A DNA stretch of 64,000 bases, from NCBI GenBank assembly GCA_963815355.1, contig CAWFGJ010000004.1, forward strand, positions 1 to 64,000. Reading direction: 5' to 3'. Both the position numbers and the translations under genes were made by a program. Shown here one piece after another: positions 34,224 through 43,716 of this stretch. The notes under the pieces were generated by a model. It was given only the letters and a program-made list of their open reading frames with translations. It had not been told where the DNA came from and did no database searches. The stretch is from JAPUEK01 sp963815355 (GTDB taxonomy: Bacteria > Pseudomonadota > Alphaproteobacteria > Rhodobacterales > Rhodobacteraceae). Position 1 is the stretch's first letter; the number at the start of each line of letters is the position of its first letter.

Positions 34224-37200
34224 CAAATACCCGGCGCGCGGCGCAGATCCAAAGTCATCGGGAACTCTGGGTGCGGAGTTTCGGTCTGAAGGGTGTATGT
34301 GCCGGCCGTATGGCCCCAAGGTTCAAAACGAGACAACCGGCGGGCCTCGGCCTCGTTGGCATTGATCGGGAACGTGTCATAGTTGCGTCCGCCCGGATGG
34401 GCCACATGGTAGGTACATCCGCCAAGCGCCCGGCCTGTCCAACGGTCATAGATATCAAAGGTGAGCGGTGCATTGACTGGTAATACCGGGTGCAACGCAA
34501 GCGGTGGCTGCCATGCCTTGTAGCGCACAGCGGCAACGGACAACCCTGCCCCGACCGCCTGCAACGGCATCGCGCGACGGTTACAAGACACGGTATAACG
34601 AGATGGATCGGCAGCCGTCAGCTTGGCCTGAAGGCGCTCAACCGAACTGTCCGTATACCGCACCGTCCCGCCGATTGCCCCCGTTTCGCCCATAACGTGC
34701 CACGGCTCAAGCGCTTGACGAAGCTCCAGCTTGACGCCCTCTACTTCCACCTCGCCACAGAACGGAAACCGGAATTCCGCTTGCGCCGTAAACCAGGCCG
34801 GGTCCAATGCGAAGCCATGGTGGCGCAGATCCGCCAGCACATCCAGAAAGTCCGCCCAAACGAAATGCGGCAACATAAACCGGTCCGCAAGTTGCGTGCC
34901 CCAGCGGGTCAAATTGCCCTTCAGCGGCGCTTTCCACATGCGCGCGATAATCGCCCGGATCAAAAGCTGCTGTGCAAGGCTCATCCGTGCGTTGGGCGGC
35001 ATCTCGAACCCACGGAACTCAACCAAACCAAGCCTGCCGGTCGGACCGTCAGGAGAATAGAGCTTGTCGATGCAGATTTCGGCCCGGTGGGTGTTGCCCG
35101 TCACATCGACAAGAAGGTTCCGGAACAACCGGTCCACCAGCCACGGCGCAGGCGTAGCGCCCTGCCCCGGCATGGGCACCTGTGCCATCGCGATTTCCAA
35201 CTCATAAAGACCATCCATTCGGCCTTCGTCGATGCGCGGCGCTTGACTGGTAGGCCCAATAAAAAGCCCCGAGAACAGATAGCTAAGGGCGGGGTGACGT
35301 TGCCAGTATAGCACAAGAGAGGCCAAAAGATCCGGCCGGCGAAGGAATGGGCTGTCGGCAGGGGTAATCCCCCCCACGACCACGTGATTACCGCCTCCGG
35401 TCCCGGTATGCTTGCCGTCGATCATGAACTTATCGGCGCCAAGGCGCATCTGTCGCGCCTCTTCGTAGACCGCTTCGGTGGTCGCGACGCAGTCTTCCCA
35501 GCTATGAGCGGGGTGAATATTCACTTCGACCACCCCGGGGTCAGGCGCGACCCGGATCACGTTCAGACGCGGATCATTGGGCGGCCCATACCCCTCGATA
35601 TGCACGGGCAGCCCTTGCGCTCGCGCCGCGGTTTCAGCCGCGGCGACCAGTTCCAGATAATCTTCCACCTTTTCGACCGGCGGCATGAAAACACAAAGCC
35701 TTCCGTCGCGGGCCTCAACCGAAATGGCCGTGCGAACAGAGCCAGCGACATCCGAGATCACTTGCTCGCGCCGATCTTGCACCGCCTCATCAGCCGTAAA
35801 GCTAGCTCGAGCCTGCTCTGCCGCCTCAGGCTTGAAATCGGGCAGCGCCCCACGATCTTCCATCGGATCGGCGGGGTGAACATGGGGGTAGTCAACCGGT
35901 TTCACATAGGGCAGCGCCCCAAGCGGAAGGCGATACCCGACGGGGCTATCGCCCGGAACCAAAAACAAGTGCCCGCGCCGCAGGGACCATTTTTCTGAAA
36001 CCCATGTCTTGGCGGCCCGGCTTTGCCAGCGCTGCACGGGAAGGACATATCCCGATGGCTCAGTCAATCCCCGCGCAAAGACGCGGGCAATGCGGTTGCG
36101 CTCCTCCGGGTCTTTCAGCTTGGAGTTTTCGGGGGTCACGTTTTCTGGCAGATTGCCCTCTTTTGTGATCCACTCTGCCGGGTCTTCATAGGCTGCGACG
36201 ACGTTCTCCGCAGGAAGGCCAAGCGTTTCTGCAATGTTTGCAAGGAAGGCGCTCGCTTGATCTGCAGTGGCGGTTGCATCGGTAACCTCAGGCGCAATGA
36301 GGTCGGGATCATGCCAGATCGGCTTACCATCACGGCGCCAGTAAAGGCTGAAAGTCCAGCGCGGCAACGTCTCGCCGGGATACCACTTGCCTTGACCATA
36401 ATGCAAAAAGCCGCCGGGCGCGAAACGGGCCTGCAAGCGCCGAATGAGCCCGTCCGCAAACACGCGCTTGGTGGGGCCAACGGCGTCAGTGTTCCACTCA
36501 CCCGCCTCAAAGTCGTCGATGGAAACAAATGTCGGCTCGCCGCCCATCGTCAGGCGCACATCCGCCGCGCACAATTCGGCATCCACTTTCCGACCAAGCG
36601 CGTTCAGCTCTTCCCAGGCTTCGTCTGAGAATGGCTTGGTGATGCGAGGATGCTCGGCCGTGCGCGTCACCGTCATGTCAAAGTCAAAGGCCACCTCCGC
36701 ATAGCTCGCCAATCCGGAAATCGGGGCTGCGTTGCGGTAATGTGGCGTGGCGGCCAGCGGGATATGGCTTTCTCCTGTCAAAAGGCCCGACGTCGGGTCC
36801 AATCCGATCCAGCCGGCACCGGGGAGATAAACTTCGCACCAAGCATGCAAGTCGGTAAAATCAACAGAGGTGCCAGCTGGCCCGTCCAGCGCAATCAAGT
36901 CAGGCTTAAGCTGGATGAGGTAGCCAGACACAAACCGGGAAGCCAAACCCAAATGGCGCAAGAGTTGAACCAAAAGCCAAGAAGTGTCCCGGCAGGACCC
37001 CTTTGCCGAGGACAGCGTTTCCTCTGGGGTCTGGACGCCCGGCTCCAGTCGAATGACGTAACCGACCTCTTGAGAGAGCCGCGCGTTCAGCCCCACCACG
37101 AAATCCACGGTGCGATCTGCCTGACGCGGGACAGTATCTAGAAGCCGCTGCAACAAGGGACCTGCTGGCTCTGGGCTGCGATAAATGACCAGATCGTCTG

Positions 37201-37531
37201 CAATGTCTTCGGGATAGGTAAAAGGAAATGCCTCGGCGCTGGCCTCAACGAAAAAATCGAACGGGTTGTAGACCGTCATGTCGGCCGTCAGATCGACTTC
37301 GATTTTTAGTTCTGTCACCGGATTTGGAAAGACGTAGCGGGCAAGCCAGTTACCATAGAGGTCTTGTTGGTAGTTCACGAAATGATCCGCCGGCGTAACT
37401 TTAAGCGAATGCGACACGACCCTCGTTCGGCTATGGGGTGCAGGCCGCAAGCGGATAACCTGAGGACCAAGCGTGACCGGACGATCATACTTGTAATGCG
37501 TCAAATGGTGGATGCTTGCGAGAATGGACAT
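34223..37531 (-). CDS. Large transglutaminase-DUF2126 protein
   Basis: 1102 residues. The N-terminal third is a transglutaminase: beta domain 1 to about 140, then Cys180 in SSAKGSCRDTSWLLVQLLRH, His229 in TDLHAWCEVYLPG, Asp245 in IGLDPTSGLL. The rest, from about 310 to the end, is DUF2126, a long domain found almost only with this transglutaminase and distantly related to glutamine-synthetase-like/ATP-grasp amidoligases in published predictions. The start MSILASIHHLTHYKYD at 37531 has GGAAGG upstream. First gene of the three-gene operon; the ATP-grasp/alpha-E gene overlaps its stop. Confidence 0.9.
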   Translation of the reverse strand: MSILASIHHLTHYKYDRPVTLGPQVIRLRPAPHSRTRVVSHSLKVTPADHFVNYQQDLYGNWLARYVFPNPVTELKIEVDLTADMTVYNPFDFFVEASAEAFPFTYPEDIADDLVIYRSPEPAGPLLQRLLDTVPRQADRTVDFVVGLNARLSQEVGYVIRLEPGVQTPEETLSSAKGSCRDTSWLLVQLLRHLGLASRFVSGYLIQLKPDLIALDGPAGTSVDFTDLHAWCEVYLPGAGWIGLDPTSGLLTGESHIPLAATPHYRNAAPISGLASYAEVAFDFDMTVTRTAEHPRITKPFSDEAWEELNALGRKVDAELCAADVRLTMGGEPTFVSIDDFEAGEWNTDAVGPTKRVFADGLIRRLQARFAPGGFLHYGQGKWYPGETLPRWTFSLYWRRDGKPIWHDPDLIAPEVTDATATADQASAFLANIAETLGLPAENVVAAYEDPAEWITKEGNLPENVTPENSKLKDPEERNRIARVFARGLTEPSGYVLPVQRWQSRAAKTWVSEKWSLRRGHLFLVPGDSPVGYRLPLGALPYVKPVDYPHVHPADPMEDRGALPDFKPEAAEQARASFTADEAVQDRREQVISDVAGSVRTAISVEARDGRLCVFMPPVEKVEDYLELVAAAETAARAQGLPVHIEGYGPPNDPRLNVIRVAPDPGVVEVNIHPAHSWEDCVATTEAVYEEARQMRLGADKFMIDGKHTGTGGGNHVVVGGITPADSPFLRRPDLLASLVLYWQRHPALSYLFSGLFIGPTSQAPRIDEGRMDGLYELEIAMAQVPMPGQGATPAPWLVDRLFRNLLVDVTGNTHRAEICIDKLYSPDGPTGRLGLVEFRGFEMPPNARMSLAQQLLIRAIIARMWKAPLKGNLTRWGTQLADRFMLPHFVWADFLDVLADLRHHGFALDPAWFTAQAEFRFPFCGEVEVEGVKLELRQALEPWHVMGETGAIGGTVRYTDSSVERLQAKLTAADPSRYTVSCNRRAMPLQAVGAGLSVAAVRYKAWQPPLALHPVLPVNAPLTFDIYDRWTGRALGGCTYHVAHPGGRNYDTFPINANEAEARRLSRFEPWGHTAGTYTLQTETPHPEFPMTLDLRRAPGI

Positions 37532-37958
37532 GGCTGACCTTCCGGAGTTCCCTGAATGTGTCACATGGTCAGCCGCCTCGCTCCACCCCCTAAATTCAGC
37601 GCCGGAACAATTCAGGCAAAGGTATTGCCGCTAATCCACCCGTTTGCCTGATTGTTAGGCACATCTGGCGCGAGGGGCCGCGCCCGACAGTTCTGGGAGC
37701 CAATGACATGCAGAGGGCTGACCATCCCAAACGGCGCGTTCCCACCGGCAGGTGGTCCGGTGAGTTAACATGAAGAGCTGTCACCGCTGGCCCACCCAAT
37801 GGGAAATTGGCCCCGCGCCCAAGGATCAAAAAATCGGTTGGACACATCAGGAAGACTGGCCGGTGGTCACCAAAGCTTCCTAGGCGAATTCGCGGATAAC
37901 CAAGAGACCTTGTCTGTTAATGCCTTTTCCCTTCTGACGGGCTTTTGTAGGGTCAGCC
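37532..37958. promoter_or_regulatory. Divergent intergenic region between the transglutaminase operon and mutS
   Basis: No convincing gene in these 427 bases. TCAGGCAAA (37612-37620) and TTTGCCTGA (37643-37651) are perfect 9-base inverted arms about 80 bases upstream of the transglutaminase operon, a possible operator or leader hairpin. Two open frames of about 60-80 codons (37596-37847 minus, 37799-37987 plus) lack recognisable sequence and ribosome sites. I see no known riboswitch. Confidence 0.4.
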
Positions 37959-40613
37959 ATGACCGAGGGGGCCTTCGTGACCGATGACAACGTAACTCCG
38001 ATGATGGCGCAGTTTCTGGAGATCAAGGCGCGCAACCCAGGTGCGCTCTTGTTTTACCGGATGGGCGACTTCTACGAGATGTTCTTTGAGGATGCGCTTG
38101 CAGCCTCGGAAGCGTTGGATATCGCACTGACCAAGCGCGGCTTTCATCTGGGTGAGCCGATTGCAATGTGTGGCGTGCCGGTACACGCGGCTGAGGGGTA
38201 CTTGTTGACCCTCATCCGTAAAGGCTTTCGCGTTGCCATAGCGGAGCAGTTGGAAGACCCGGCTGAAGCGAAAAAGCGCGGATCGAAATCCGTGGTAAAA
38301 CGGGATGTTGTTCGGCTCGTGACACCGGGCACATTGACGGAAGACTCCCTTCTTGAGGCCCGGCGCCACAACTTTCTCTTGGCATTTGCCGAAGTGCGCG
38401 ATGCCGCAGCACTTGCATGGGCCGACATCTCGACAGGCGAGTTTCGAGTTATGGCCTGTCCTTTGGTGCGTTTGGGACCAGAGCTGGCACGGCTGGCGCC
38501 TCGTGAGGTGTTGATCTCTGACGCGCGAGAGCGTGACTTGGCGGGTTTGATTGAAGATCAGGGTGCTGCGATCACCACGCTGGCGCGCGCCAGTTTTGAC
38601 AGCGCCGGGGCAGAACGGCGCCTGTGTGCGCTGTTCGGGGTCAATTCGCTGGAAGGTTTCGGCAACTTTGATCGCGCGGAGCTGGCCGCAATGGGCGCGC
38701 TGGTCACCTATTTGGAACTGACACAGCGCGGCAAGTTGCCGTTGCTGCGGGCGCCCGTCCACGAACCAGCGGGCGGCGCAGTGCAGATCGACGCGGCCAC
38801 CCGGCGAAACTTGGAGCTTACGCAGGCGCTTTCCGGTGGTCGGGAAGGCTCGCTTCTCGCAGCGGTTGACCGCACCGTTTCGGCAGCGGGCGCGCGGCTT
38901 TTGGAGCGTCGGATCTCTGCGCCCTCGCGCGATTTGGCATTGATCCGGGAACGGCTTGGGGCAGTACGTGGTTTGGTAGAAGGCGCCCCTTTGCGCGACA
39001 GTTTGCGCGACGCGCTGCGTCGCGTGCCAGACATGGACCGGGCGCTTTCACGGCTCGCACTTGAGCGGGGCGGACCGCGCGACATCGCCGCCATACGGAC
39101 CGGCCTGGTTCAGTCGGGACAGGTTGCTTTGCAACTTAACGGCACAGAAAGCAGCCTCGCCGGCGAAGCCACTGCGCTGATCGGGCATGGCCCCTTGGTC
39201 GACTTGCTGACGCGGGCGCTGAGGGAGGAATTGCCACTGCTGGCCCGTGATGGAGGATTTATCGCTGAAGGCTACGACTCAGCGCTCGATGAGGCGCGGT
39301 CGCTACGCGACGAGGGGCGCGGCGTGGTGGCTCGGATGCAGTCGGACTATGCGGCCGAGGCGGGGATTTCAGGCCTTAAAATAAAGCACAACAATGTCTT
39401 GGGCTATTTCATTGAAACCACGTCTACACATGCGGAGAAGATGCTTTCCGCACCGCTGAATGAACGGTTCATCCATCGGCAAACGACGGCCGGGCAAGTG
39501 CGCTTTACGACCATAGAGTTGAGCGCGCTTGAGACAAAAATACTAAACGCGGGCAATAATGCGCTTGAAATCGAGTTGCGGCACTTTGCCGATTTGAGGA
39601 CAGCGGTTTTGGCGCAAGCGGCGGCAATAGGTGCAGCCGCTCGGGCATTGGCGGAGATCGATCTGACGGCTGCGTTGGCTGAGTTGGCGGTTGTCGAAGG
39701 CTGGACAGAACCAGTTGTTGATGAAAGCCACGCCTTTGAGGTGCGGGGTGGACGGCACCCGGTGGTGGAGCGGGCGCTCAGGCGGCAAGGCTCCGGCCCG
39801 TTCGTAGCGAACGACTGCCTGTTGACGGACAGCGCGACCCCAGCGATTTGGCTGCTTACCGGGCCAAACATGGCCGGCAAATCAACGTTTCTGCGACAAA
39901 ACGCATTGATTGCACTGCTCGCGCAGGCGGGCAGCTTTGTTCCTGCGCGCGCAGCTCGGATTGGCTTGGTTGGGCAAATATTCTCACGCGTCGGCGCGTC
40001 AGACGACTTGGCGCGTGGCCGGTCGACCTTCATGGTCGAAATGGTGGAAACGGCTGCCATTCTCAATCAAGCAGAAGATCGCGCTTTGGTGATCCTGGAT
40101 GAAATAGGCAGGGGCACCGCGACCTACGACGGTCTGTCGATTGCATGGGCAACCTTGGAGCACTTGCAGGGAGTAAACCGTTGCCGCGCACTTTTCGCGA
40201 CGCATTACCATGAGTTGACAGCCTTGGCGGGCAAATTGGAAGGCGTGAAAAATGCCACCGTGCGCGTCAAGGAATGGGAAGGCGACGTGATCTTCCTCCA
40301 CGAGGTGATCGAAGGCGCCGCGGACCGCTCTTATGGGGTGCAGGTTGCGCGGCTGGCAGGGTTGCCGAAAGCCGTCATTGAGCGGGCCAAGGTCGTATTG
40401 GAAGCGCTGGAAACAGGAGAACGTGACGGCGGCGGGCGGCAAGCGTCGCTGATCGATGACTTGCCGCTTTTCCGAGCCGCCCCAGTCGCGACAGCGCGCA
40501 CCGTAACGAAGGAATCACCCGTTCTGTCGCGTTTGCGCGAAGTCAGCCCTGATGAGCTGACCCCGATACAAGCTTTACGTCTGGTCTATGAATTGAAGGG
40601 CGCGGCAGAGTAG
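37959..40613 (+). CDS. mutS: DNA mismatch repair protein MutS
   Basis: Mismatch-recognition ATPase of 884 residues, the usual size. The mismatch-binding wedge FYRMGDFYEMFFEDA is at about 28-42 (Phe and Glu of the FxE motif in GDFYEMF). The clamp domain is mid-protein, and the ATPase has Walker A LLTGPNMAGKST at about 632-643, STFMVEMVETAAIL, Walker B LVILDEIGRGTATYDG and LFATHYHELT. The C-terminal helix-turn-helix part is present. It would work with MutL, encoded elsewhere. Confidence 0.97.
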   Translation: MTEGAFVTDDNVTPMMAQFLEIKARNPGALLFYRMGDFYEMFFEDALAASEALDIALTKRGFHLGEPIAMCGVPVHAAEGYLLTLIRKGFRVAIAEQLEDPAEAKKRGSKSVVKRDVVRLVTPGTLTEDSLLEARRHNFLLAFAEVRDAAALAWADISTGEFRVMACPLVRLGPELARLAPREVLISDARERDLAGLIEDQGAAITTLARASFDSAGAERRLCALFGVNSLEGFGNFDRAELAAMGALVTYLELTQRGKLPLLRAPVHEPAGGAVQIDAATRRNLELTQALSGGREGSLLAAVDRTVSAAGARLLERRISAPSRDLALIRERLGAVRGLVEGAPLRDSLRDALRRVPDMDRALSRLALERGGPRDIAAIRTGLVQSGQVALQLNGTESSLAGEATALIGHGPLVDLLTRALREELPLLARDGGFIAEGYDSALDEARSLRDEGRGVVARMQSDYAAEAGISGLKIKHNNVLGYFIETTSTHAEKMLSAPLNERFIHRQTTAGQVRFTTIELSALETKILNAGNNALEIELRHFADLRTAVLAQAAAIGAAARALAEIDLTAALAELAVVEGWTEPVVDESHAFEVRGGRHPVVERALRRQGSGPFVANDCLLTDSATPAIWLLTGPNMAGKSTFLRQNALIALLAQAGSFVPARAARIGLVGQIFSRVGASDDLARGRSTFMVEMVETAAILNQAEDRALVILDEIGRGTATYDGLSIAWATLEHLQGVNRCRALFATHYHELTALAGKLEGVKNATVRVKEWEGDVIFLHEVIEGAADRSYGVQVARLAGLPKAVIERAKVVLEALETGERDGGGRQASLIDDLPLFRAAPVATARTVTKESPVLSRLREVSPDELTPIQALRLVYELKGAAE

Positions 40614-40629
40614 TCGGCGCGACAATTCA

Positions 40630-41175
40630 TCAGCCTTGGGTATTGGACGAAACGCCAACCTGCGCGGGGCGCAAAAGGCGATCATGCAACAGAAAGCCCT
40701 CGGTCATCACCTGAATGATTTGACCGGCCTTGGTGCCTGGCAACGGTGCCTCAAACATCGCCTGATGCAACTGCGGGTCAAAGACATCGCCAGTCGCGGG
40801 AGAGATCGGCGTAACACCATGCTTTGTCATGACGTTTGTGAGTTCGCGAAGCGTCAACTCCACCCCTTCGATCAAAGGTGCTGCTTGGCTGCGCACGTCA
40901 TCTGTGGCCGCGTCCAGCGCACGTTTCAGATTGTCGTAAACTGGCAACAGGTCACGGGCAAGACGCGTGCCCCCATACTGTTCAGCTTCGCGACGATCAC
41001 GATCCGCGCGTTTGCGTGAGTTTTCGGCATCCGCCAACGCGCGCATGAAGCGGTCGCGCAGTTCATCGCGCTCGGCGCGAAGGGCGTCGAGTTCATCGGA
41101 ATCGATGAATTCCTCAAAATCCTCCAGTTCGATCCCCGGATCGGTTTCCTGCGGGCTCGTATCTTGCTGGGCCAT
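40630..41175 (-). CDS. grpE: Nucleotide exchange factor GrpE
   Basis: Co-chaperone of DnaK, 181 residues. An acidic N-terminus leads to a long coiled-coil helix (about 35-80, RAERDELRDRFMRALADAENSRKRADRD). The beta domain is marked by GVTPISPATGDVFDPQLHQAM and the tail by VMTEGFLLHDRLLRPAQVGV. The start at 41175 has GGAAG upstream. It follows hrcA by 23 bases, the common alphaproteobacterial hrcA-grpE operon. Converges with mutS across 16 bases. Confidence 0.96.
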   Translation of the reverse strand: MAQQDTSPQETDPGIELEDFEEFIDSDELDALRAERDELRDRFMRALADAENSRKRADRDRREAEQYGGTRLARDLLPVYDNLKRALDAATDDVRSQAAPLIEGVELTLRELTNVMTKHGVTPISPATGDVFDPQLHQAMFEAPLPGTKAGQIIQVMTEGFLLHDRLLRPAQVGVSSNTQG

Positions 41176-41198
41176 AGTCGTCTTCCTTACCAATTCGT

Positions 41199-42275
41199 CT
41201 AATGTCCGCCTTTGCCACGATCCGACAAAAGCTTTCCGACCAACTGCGCCGTATAGTCCACGATGGGAACGATCCGGCCGTAGTTCAGCCGGGTAGGTCC
41301 AATCACACCGATTGCGCCGATGATCTTACGATCAGCGTTCATATAGGGAGAGACCACCAGAGAGGAACCCGAAAGTGAAAAAAGCTTGTTCTCTGAGCCA
41401 ATAAAGATGCGGACACCCTCGCCGGATTCCGCGAGCTCTAGGAAGTTCGCAATGTCGCGCTTGCGCTCGAGGTCGTCAAAGAGGCTTCGGATGCGCTCAA
41501 CATCTTTTGCAGCGCCTTCATCTTCAATGAGATTTGCGCGGCCACGGACAAGCAGACGCTCTGCCTGCTCCCCTGCGTTCTCCCAAAGAGCCAGGCCGCT
41601 TTCTACCAACTCCCTGGCCAGCGAATCGATTTCCTGACGGCGATCCGCGATGTCTTTGCCGATCGAGCGCCGCAATTCGGAAAGCGTCTTGCCTTCGGCC
41701 AGCGCATTCAAAAAGTTTGCTGCCTCTCGCATCGAGGACGGGGTCTGGCCGGCGGGCGGCGTGAAGACCCGGTTTTCGACATGTCCATCCGCGAAGACAA
41801 GCACGACGAGTGCACGGTCTTGGGCAAGGCTGACAAATTCTATGTGGCGGATCGGGGCCTCTTGTTTAGGCGCAAGAACGACAGAGGCGCCGCGCGTTAT
41901 ACCAGACAGCGTCATCCCAACCTGGTCCAACAGCGCGGTGATATCCTGATCACCCGCCGTGACTGCCGCATCCATAACGGCCCGATCCTCGGAGCCGACG
42001 GTTCCGACCTCAAGCAAGCCATCGACGAACATCCGCAGACCGAGATGCGTTGGAATGCGGCCAGCCGAAATGTGGGGGCTGTCAAGTAGGCCGAGGAATT
42101 CAAGATCCTGCATCACGTTGCGGATTGTCGCGGCTGAAAGGCGTTCGCTCATGCTGCGCGTGAGCGTCCGGGACCCGACCGGATCACCTGACGCGAGGTA
42201 GCCTTCAACCACACGGCGAAACACCTCACGCGAGCGTTCATTCAACTCTGAAAGGATTCTCGCGCCGTCTGACAT
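41199..42275 (-). CDS. hrcA: Heat-inducible transcription repressor HrcA
   Basis: 358-residue repressor of CIRCE-controlled chaperone genes (groESL). Winged helix: SRTLTRSMSERLSAATIRNV; the LGLLDSPHISAGRIPTHLGLR segment is a family hallmark; IGVIGPTRLNYGRIVPIVDY closes the protein. An upstream extension of the frame to 42629 overlaps rph and is not used; MSDGARIL at 42275 is the true start. I saw no CIRCE repeat upstream, so autoregulation through CIRCE is not indicated here. Confidence 0.95.
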   Translation of the reverse strand: MSDGARILSELNERSREVFRRVVEGYLASGDPVGSRTLTRSMSERLSAATIRNVMQDLEFLGLLDSPHISAGRIPTHLGLRMFVDGLLEVGTVGSEDRAVMDAAVTAGDQDITALLDQVGMTLSGITRGASVVLAPKQEAPIRHIEFVSLAQDRALVVLVFADGHVENRVFTPPAGQTPSSMREAANFLNALAEGKTLSELRRSIGKDIADRRQEIDSLARELVESGLALWENAGEQAERLLVRGRANLIEDEGAAKDVERIRSLFDDLERKRDIANFLELAESGEGVRIFIGSENKLFSLSGSSLVVSPYMNADRKIIGAIGVIGPTRLNYGRIVPIVDYTAQLVGKLLSDRGKGGH

Positions 42276-42294
42276 GCTGTTTGCTCCATTTGTG

Positions 42295-42323
42295 AAGGTA
42301 GGGAGCGCGAAGGAAAGCGTCAA
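42295..42323 (-). promoter_or_regulatory. Probable sigma-70 type promoter of hrcA-grpE
   Basis: Read leftward: TTGACG (42323-42318), a 17-base spacer, TACCTT (42300-42295), 20 bases before the hrcA start. Spacing and -35 are good; the -10 is moderate. The element lies in the 109-base gap shared with rph on the other strand. Confidence 0.45.
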
Positions 42324-42384
42324 TCGGGCTTGCAACGGGGTAAAAGGGGGGACTATCTGGAATGAAGTGAAAAAGGAACGAACA

Positions 42385-43101
42385 ATGCGCCCCTCAGGCA
42401 GAAAACTGAACGACCTTCGCCCGATTTCAATCGAGGTTGGCGTAACCAAGCACGCAGAAGGGTCTTGCCTTATCAAGATGGGAGATACCCATGTTTTGTG
42501 CACAGCAACGTTAGAGGAAAAGGCGCCGCCGTTCTTGAAGAACACGGGCCTTGGTTGGGTGACGGCCGAGTATGGGATGCTGCCCCGCGCTACGAACAGT
42601 CGGACACGACGCGAGGCCGCTGCGGGCAAGCAATCCGGAAGAACTCAGGAAATTCAACGGCTTATTGGACGGTCGTTGCGGGCAGGTGTGGATCGCTCGG
42701 CGCTCGGCGAGCGTCAGATCGTGGTGGATTGCGATGTAATCCAAGCCGATGGAGGCACGCGCTGCGCGTCGATTACTGGCGGCTGGGTCGCGCTGCGGCT
42801 TGCGGTGAATAAACTGCTTAAGTCAGGACTTATTGTCAGCGACCCGATAATCGACCATGTGGCGGCAGTTTCCTGCGGGATCTACGCCGGTCAGCCTGTT
42901 CTGGACCTTGATTATGTCGAGGATTCCAGCGCCGGCACAGATGGCAACTTTGTTTTGACAGGGCGCGGTCGACTTATTGAGGTGCAGATGTCTGCAGAGG
43001 GCGCAACGTTTTCTCGAAACGAAATGGGCGAACTCCTCGATCTGGCTGAAGAAGGCCTTGTTGCTTTGGTGGCCGCTCAGAAAGCAGCATTGGGGCTGTA
43101 A
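42385..43101 (+). CDS. rph: Ribonuclease PH
   Basis: Phosphate-dependent 3'-5' exoribonuclease that trims tRNA 3' ends. The 238-residue protein begins MRPSGRKLNDLRPISIE. The motifs GMLPRATNSRTRREAAAGK and GRSLRAGVDRSALGERQI carry the conserved arginines, VDCDVIQADGGTR the phosphate/metal site, and LDLDYVEDSSAGTDGNFV follows. The ATG at 42385 is preceded by AAAGGAA. Overlaps rdgB by one base (TAATG) and diverges from hrcA. Confidence 0.96.
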   Translation: MRPSGRKLNDLRPISIEVGVTKHAEGSCLIKMGDTHVLCTATLEEKAPPFLKNTGLGWVTAEYGMLPRATNSRTRREAAAGKQSGRTQEIQRLIGRSLRAGVDRSALGERQIVVDCDVIQADGGTRCASITGGWVALRLAVNKLLKSGLIVSDPIIDHVAAVSCGIYAGQPVLDLDYVEDSSAGTDGNFVLTGRGRLIEVQMSAEGATFSRNEMGELLDLAEEGLVALVAAQKAALGL

Positions 43102-43712
43102 TGGCGCGAAAGTTTACCGGCCCGAAGTTGGTCATTGCTACCCACAATACGGGTAAGCTTGACGAAATCTCGGCGCTCTTAGCTGACTTTGCGGTGGATG
43201 TGATTTCCTCCGGTGCCCTCGGGCTACCTGAACCTGTCGAGACTGAGGATAGCTTTGCTGGCAATGCGAGATTGAAGGCCCATTCCGCGGCTAAACTTTC
43301 CGGCATGCCCGCTCTGGCAGACAATTCTGGAATTTGTGTAGAAGCTCTGAACGACGCGCCGGGTGTTTACACCGCAGACTGGGCAGACACTGCCGCTGGT
43401 CGCGACTACGATTTGGCGATGACGCGGGTCTGGTCTGAGCTTGAAGGTATCGCTGCAGCCGAGCCAAGGCGCGCGCGCTTTTGCTGCACGCTTGTGCTTG
43501 CCTGGCCGGATGGACATGATGAGTTGTTCGAAGGCACGATCGAGGGCCAAATCGTCTGGCCGATGCGGGGCAGTCAGGGGCATGGATATGATCCGATTTT
43601 CCAACCGCACGGCCATCTGTTAACATTCGGTGAAATGGATCGGTGGGAAAAGAACCGCCTAAGCCACAGGGCCAGCGCCTTTCAGAAACTGGTGAGGGGT
43701 TGTTTCACGTGA
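43101..43712 (+). CDS. rdgB: dITP/XTP pyrophosphatase (RdgB/HAM1)
   Basis: House-cleaning enzyme removing non-canonical purine triphosphates, 203 residues. IATHNTGKLDEI is the nucleotide-binding start, SFAGNARLKAHSAAKLSGMPALADNSG (shown by its key residues F50, N52, K56, D67, S69) the metal site, and GHGYDPIF and LSHRASAF the later blocks. Starts inside the rph stop; its stop overlaps the ridA start (GTGA), and a parS-like site covers this junction. Confidence 0.95.
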   Translation: MARKFTGPKLVIATHNTGKLDEISALLADFAVDVISSGALGLPEPVETEDSFAGNARLKAHSAAKLSGMPALADNSGICVEALNDAPGVYTADWADTAAGRDYDLAMTRVWSELEGIAAAEPRRARFCCTLVLAWPDGHDELFEGTIEGQIVWPMRGSQGHGYDPIFQPHGHLLTFGEMDRWEKNRLSHRASAFQKLVRGCFT

Positions 43713-43716
43713 AACG
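43701..43716. other. parS: parS centromere site 1 (one mismatch)
   Basis: TGTTTCACGTGAAACG matches the ParB-binding consensus TGTTTCACGTGAAACA at 15 of 16 positions. It covers the last codons of rdgB and contains the GTG start of ridA. It is about 1.6 kb from the end of parB and 9 kb from the proposed oriC. Confidence 0.85.

Noticed and set aside
34490..35311. 273-codon plus-strand frame inside the DUF2126 gene
   Set aside because: Antisense shadow of a well-supported coding region, with arginine-rich low-information translation.
37596..37847. Small minus-strand gene of about 83 codons between the transglutaminase operon and mutS
   Set aside because: No ribosome site, no hydrophobic or domain pattern, and it overlaps the inverted repeat; treated as non-coding.
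42276..42384. CIRCE element in front of hrcA
   Set aside because: No TTAGCACTC-N9-GAGTGCTAA or close variant is present in the gap; an ordinary -35/-10 pair explains the promoter.
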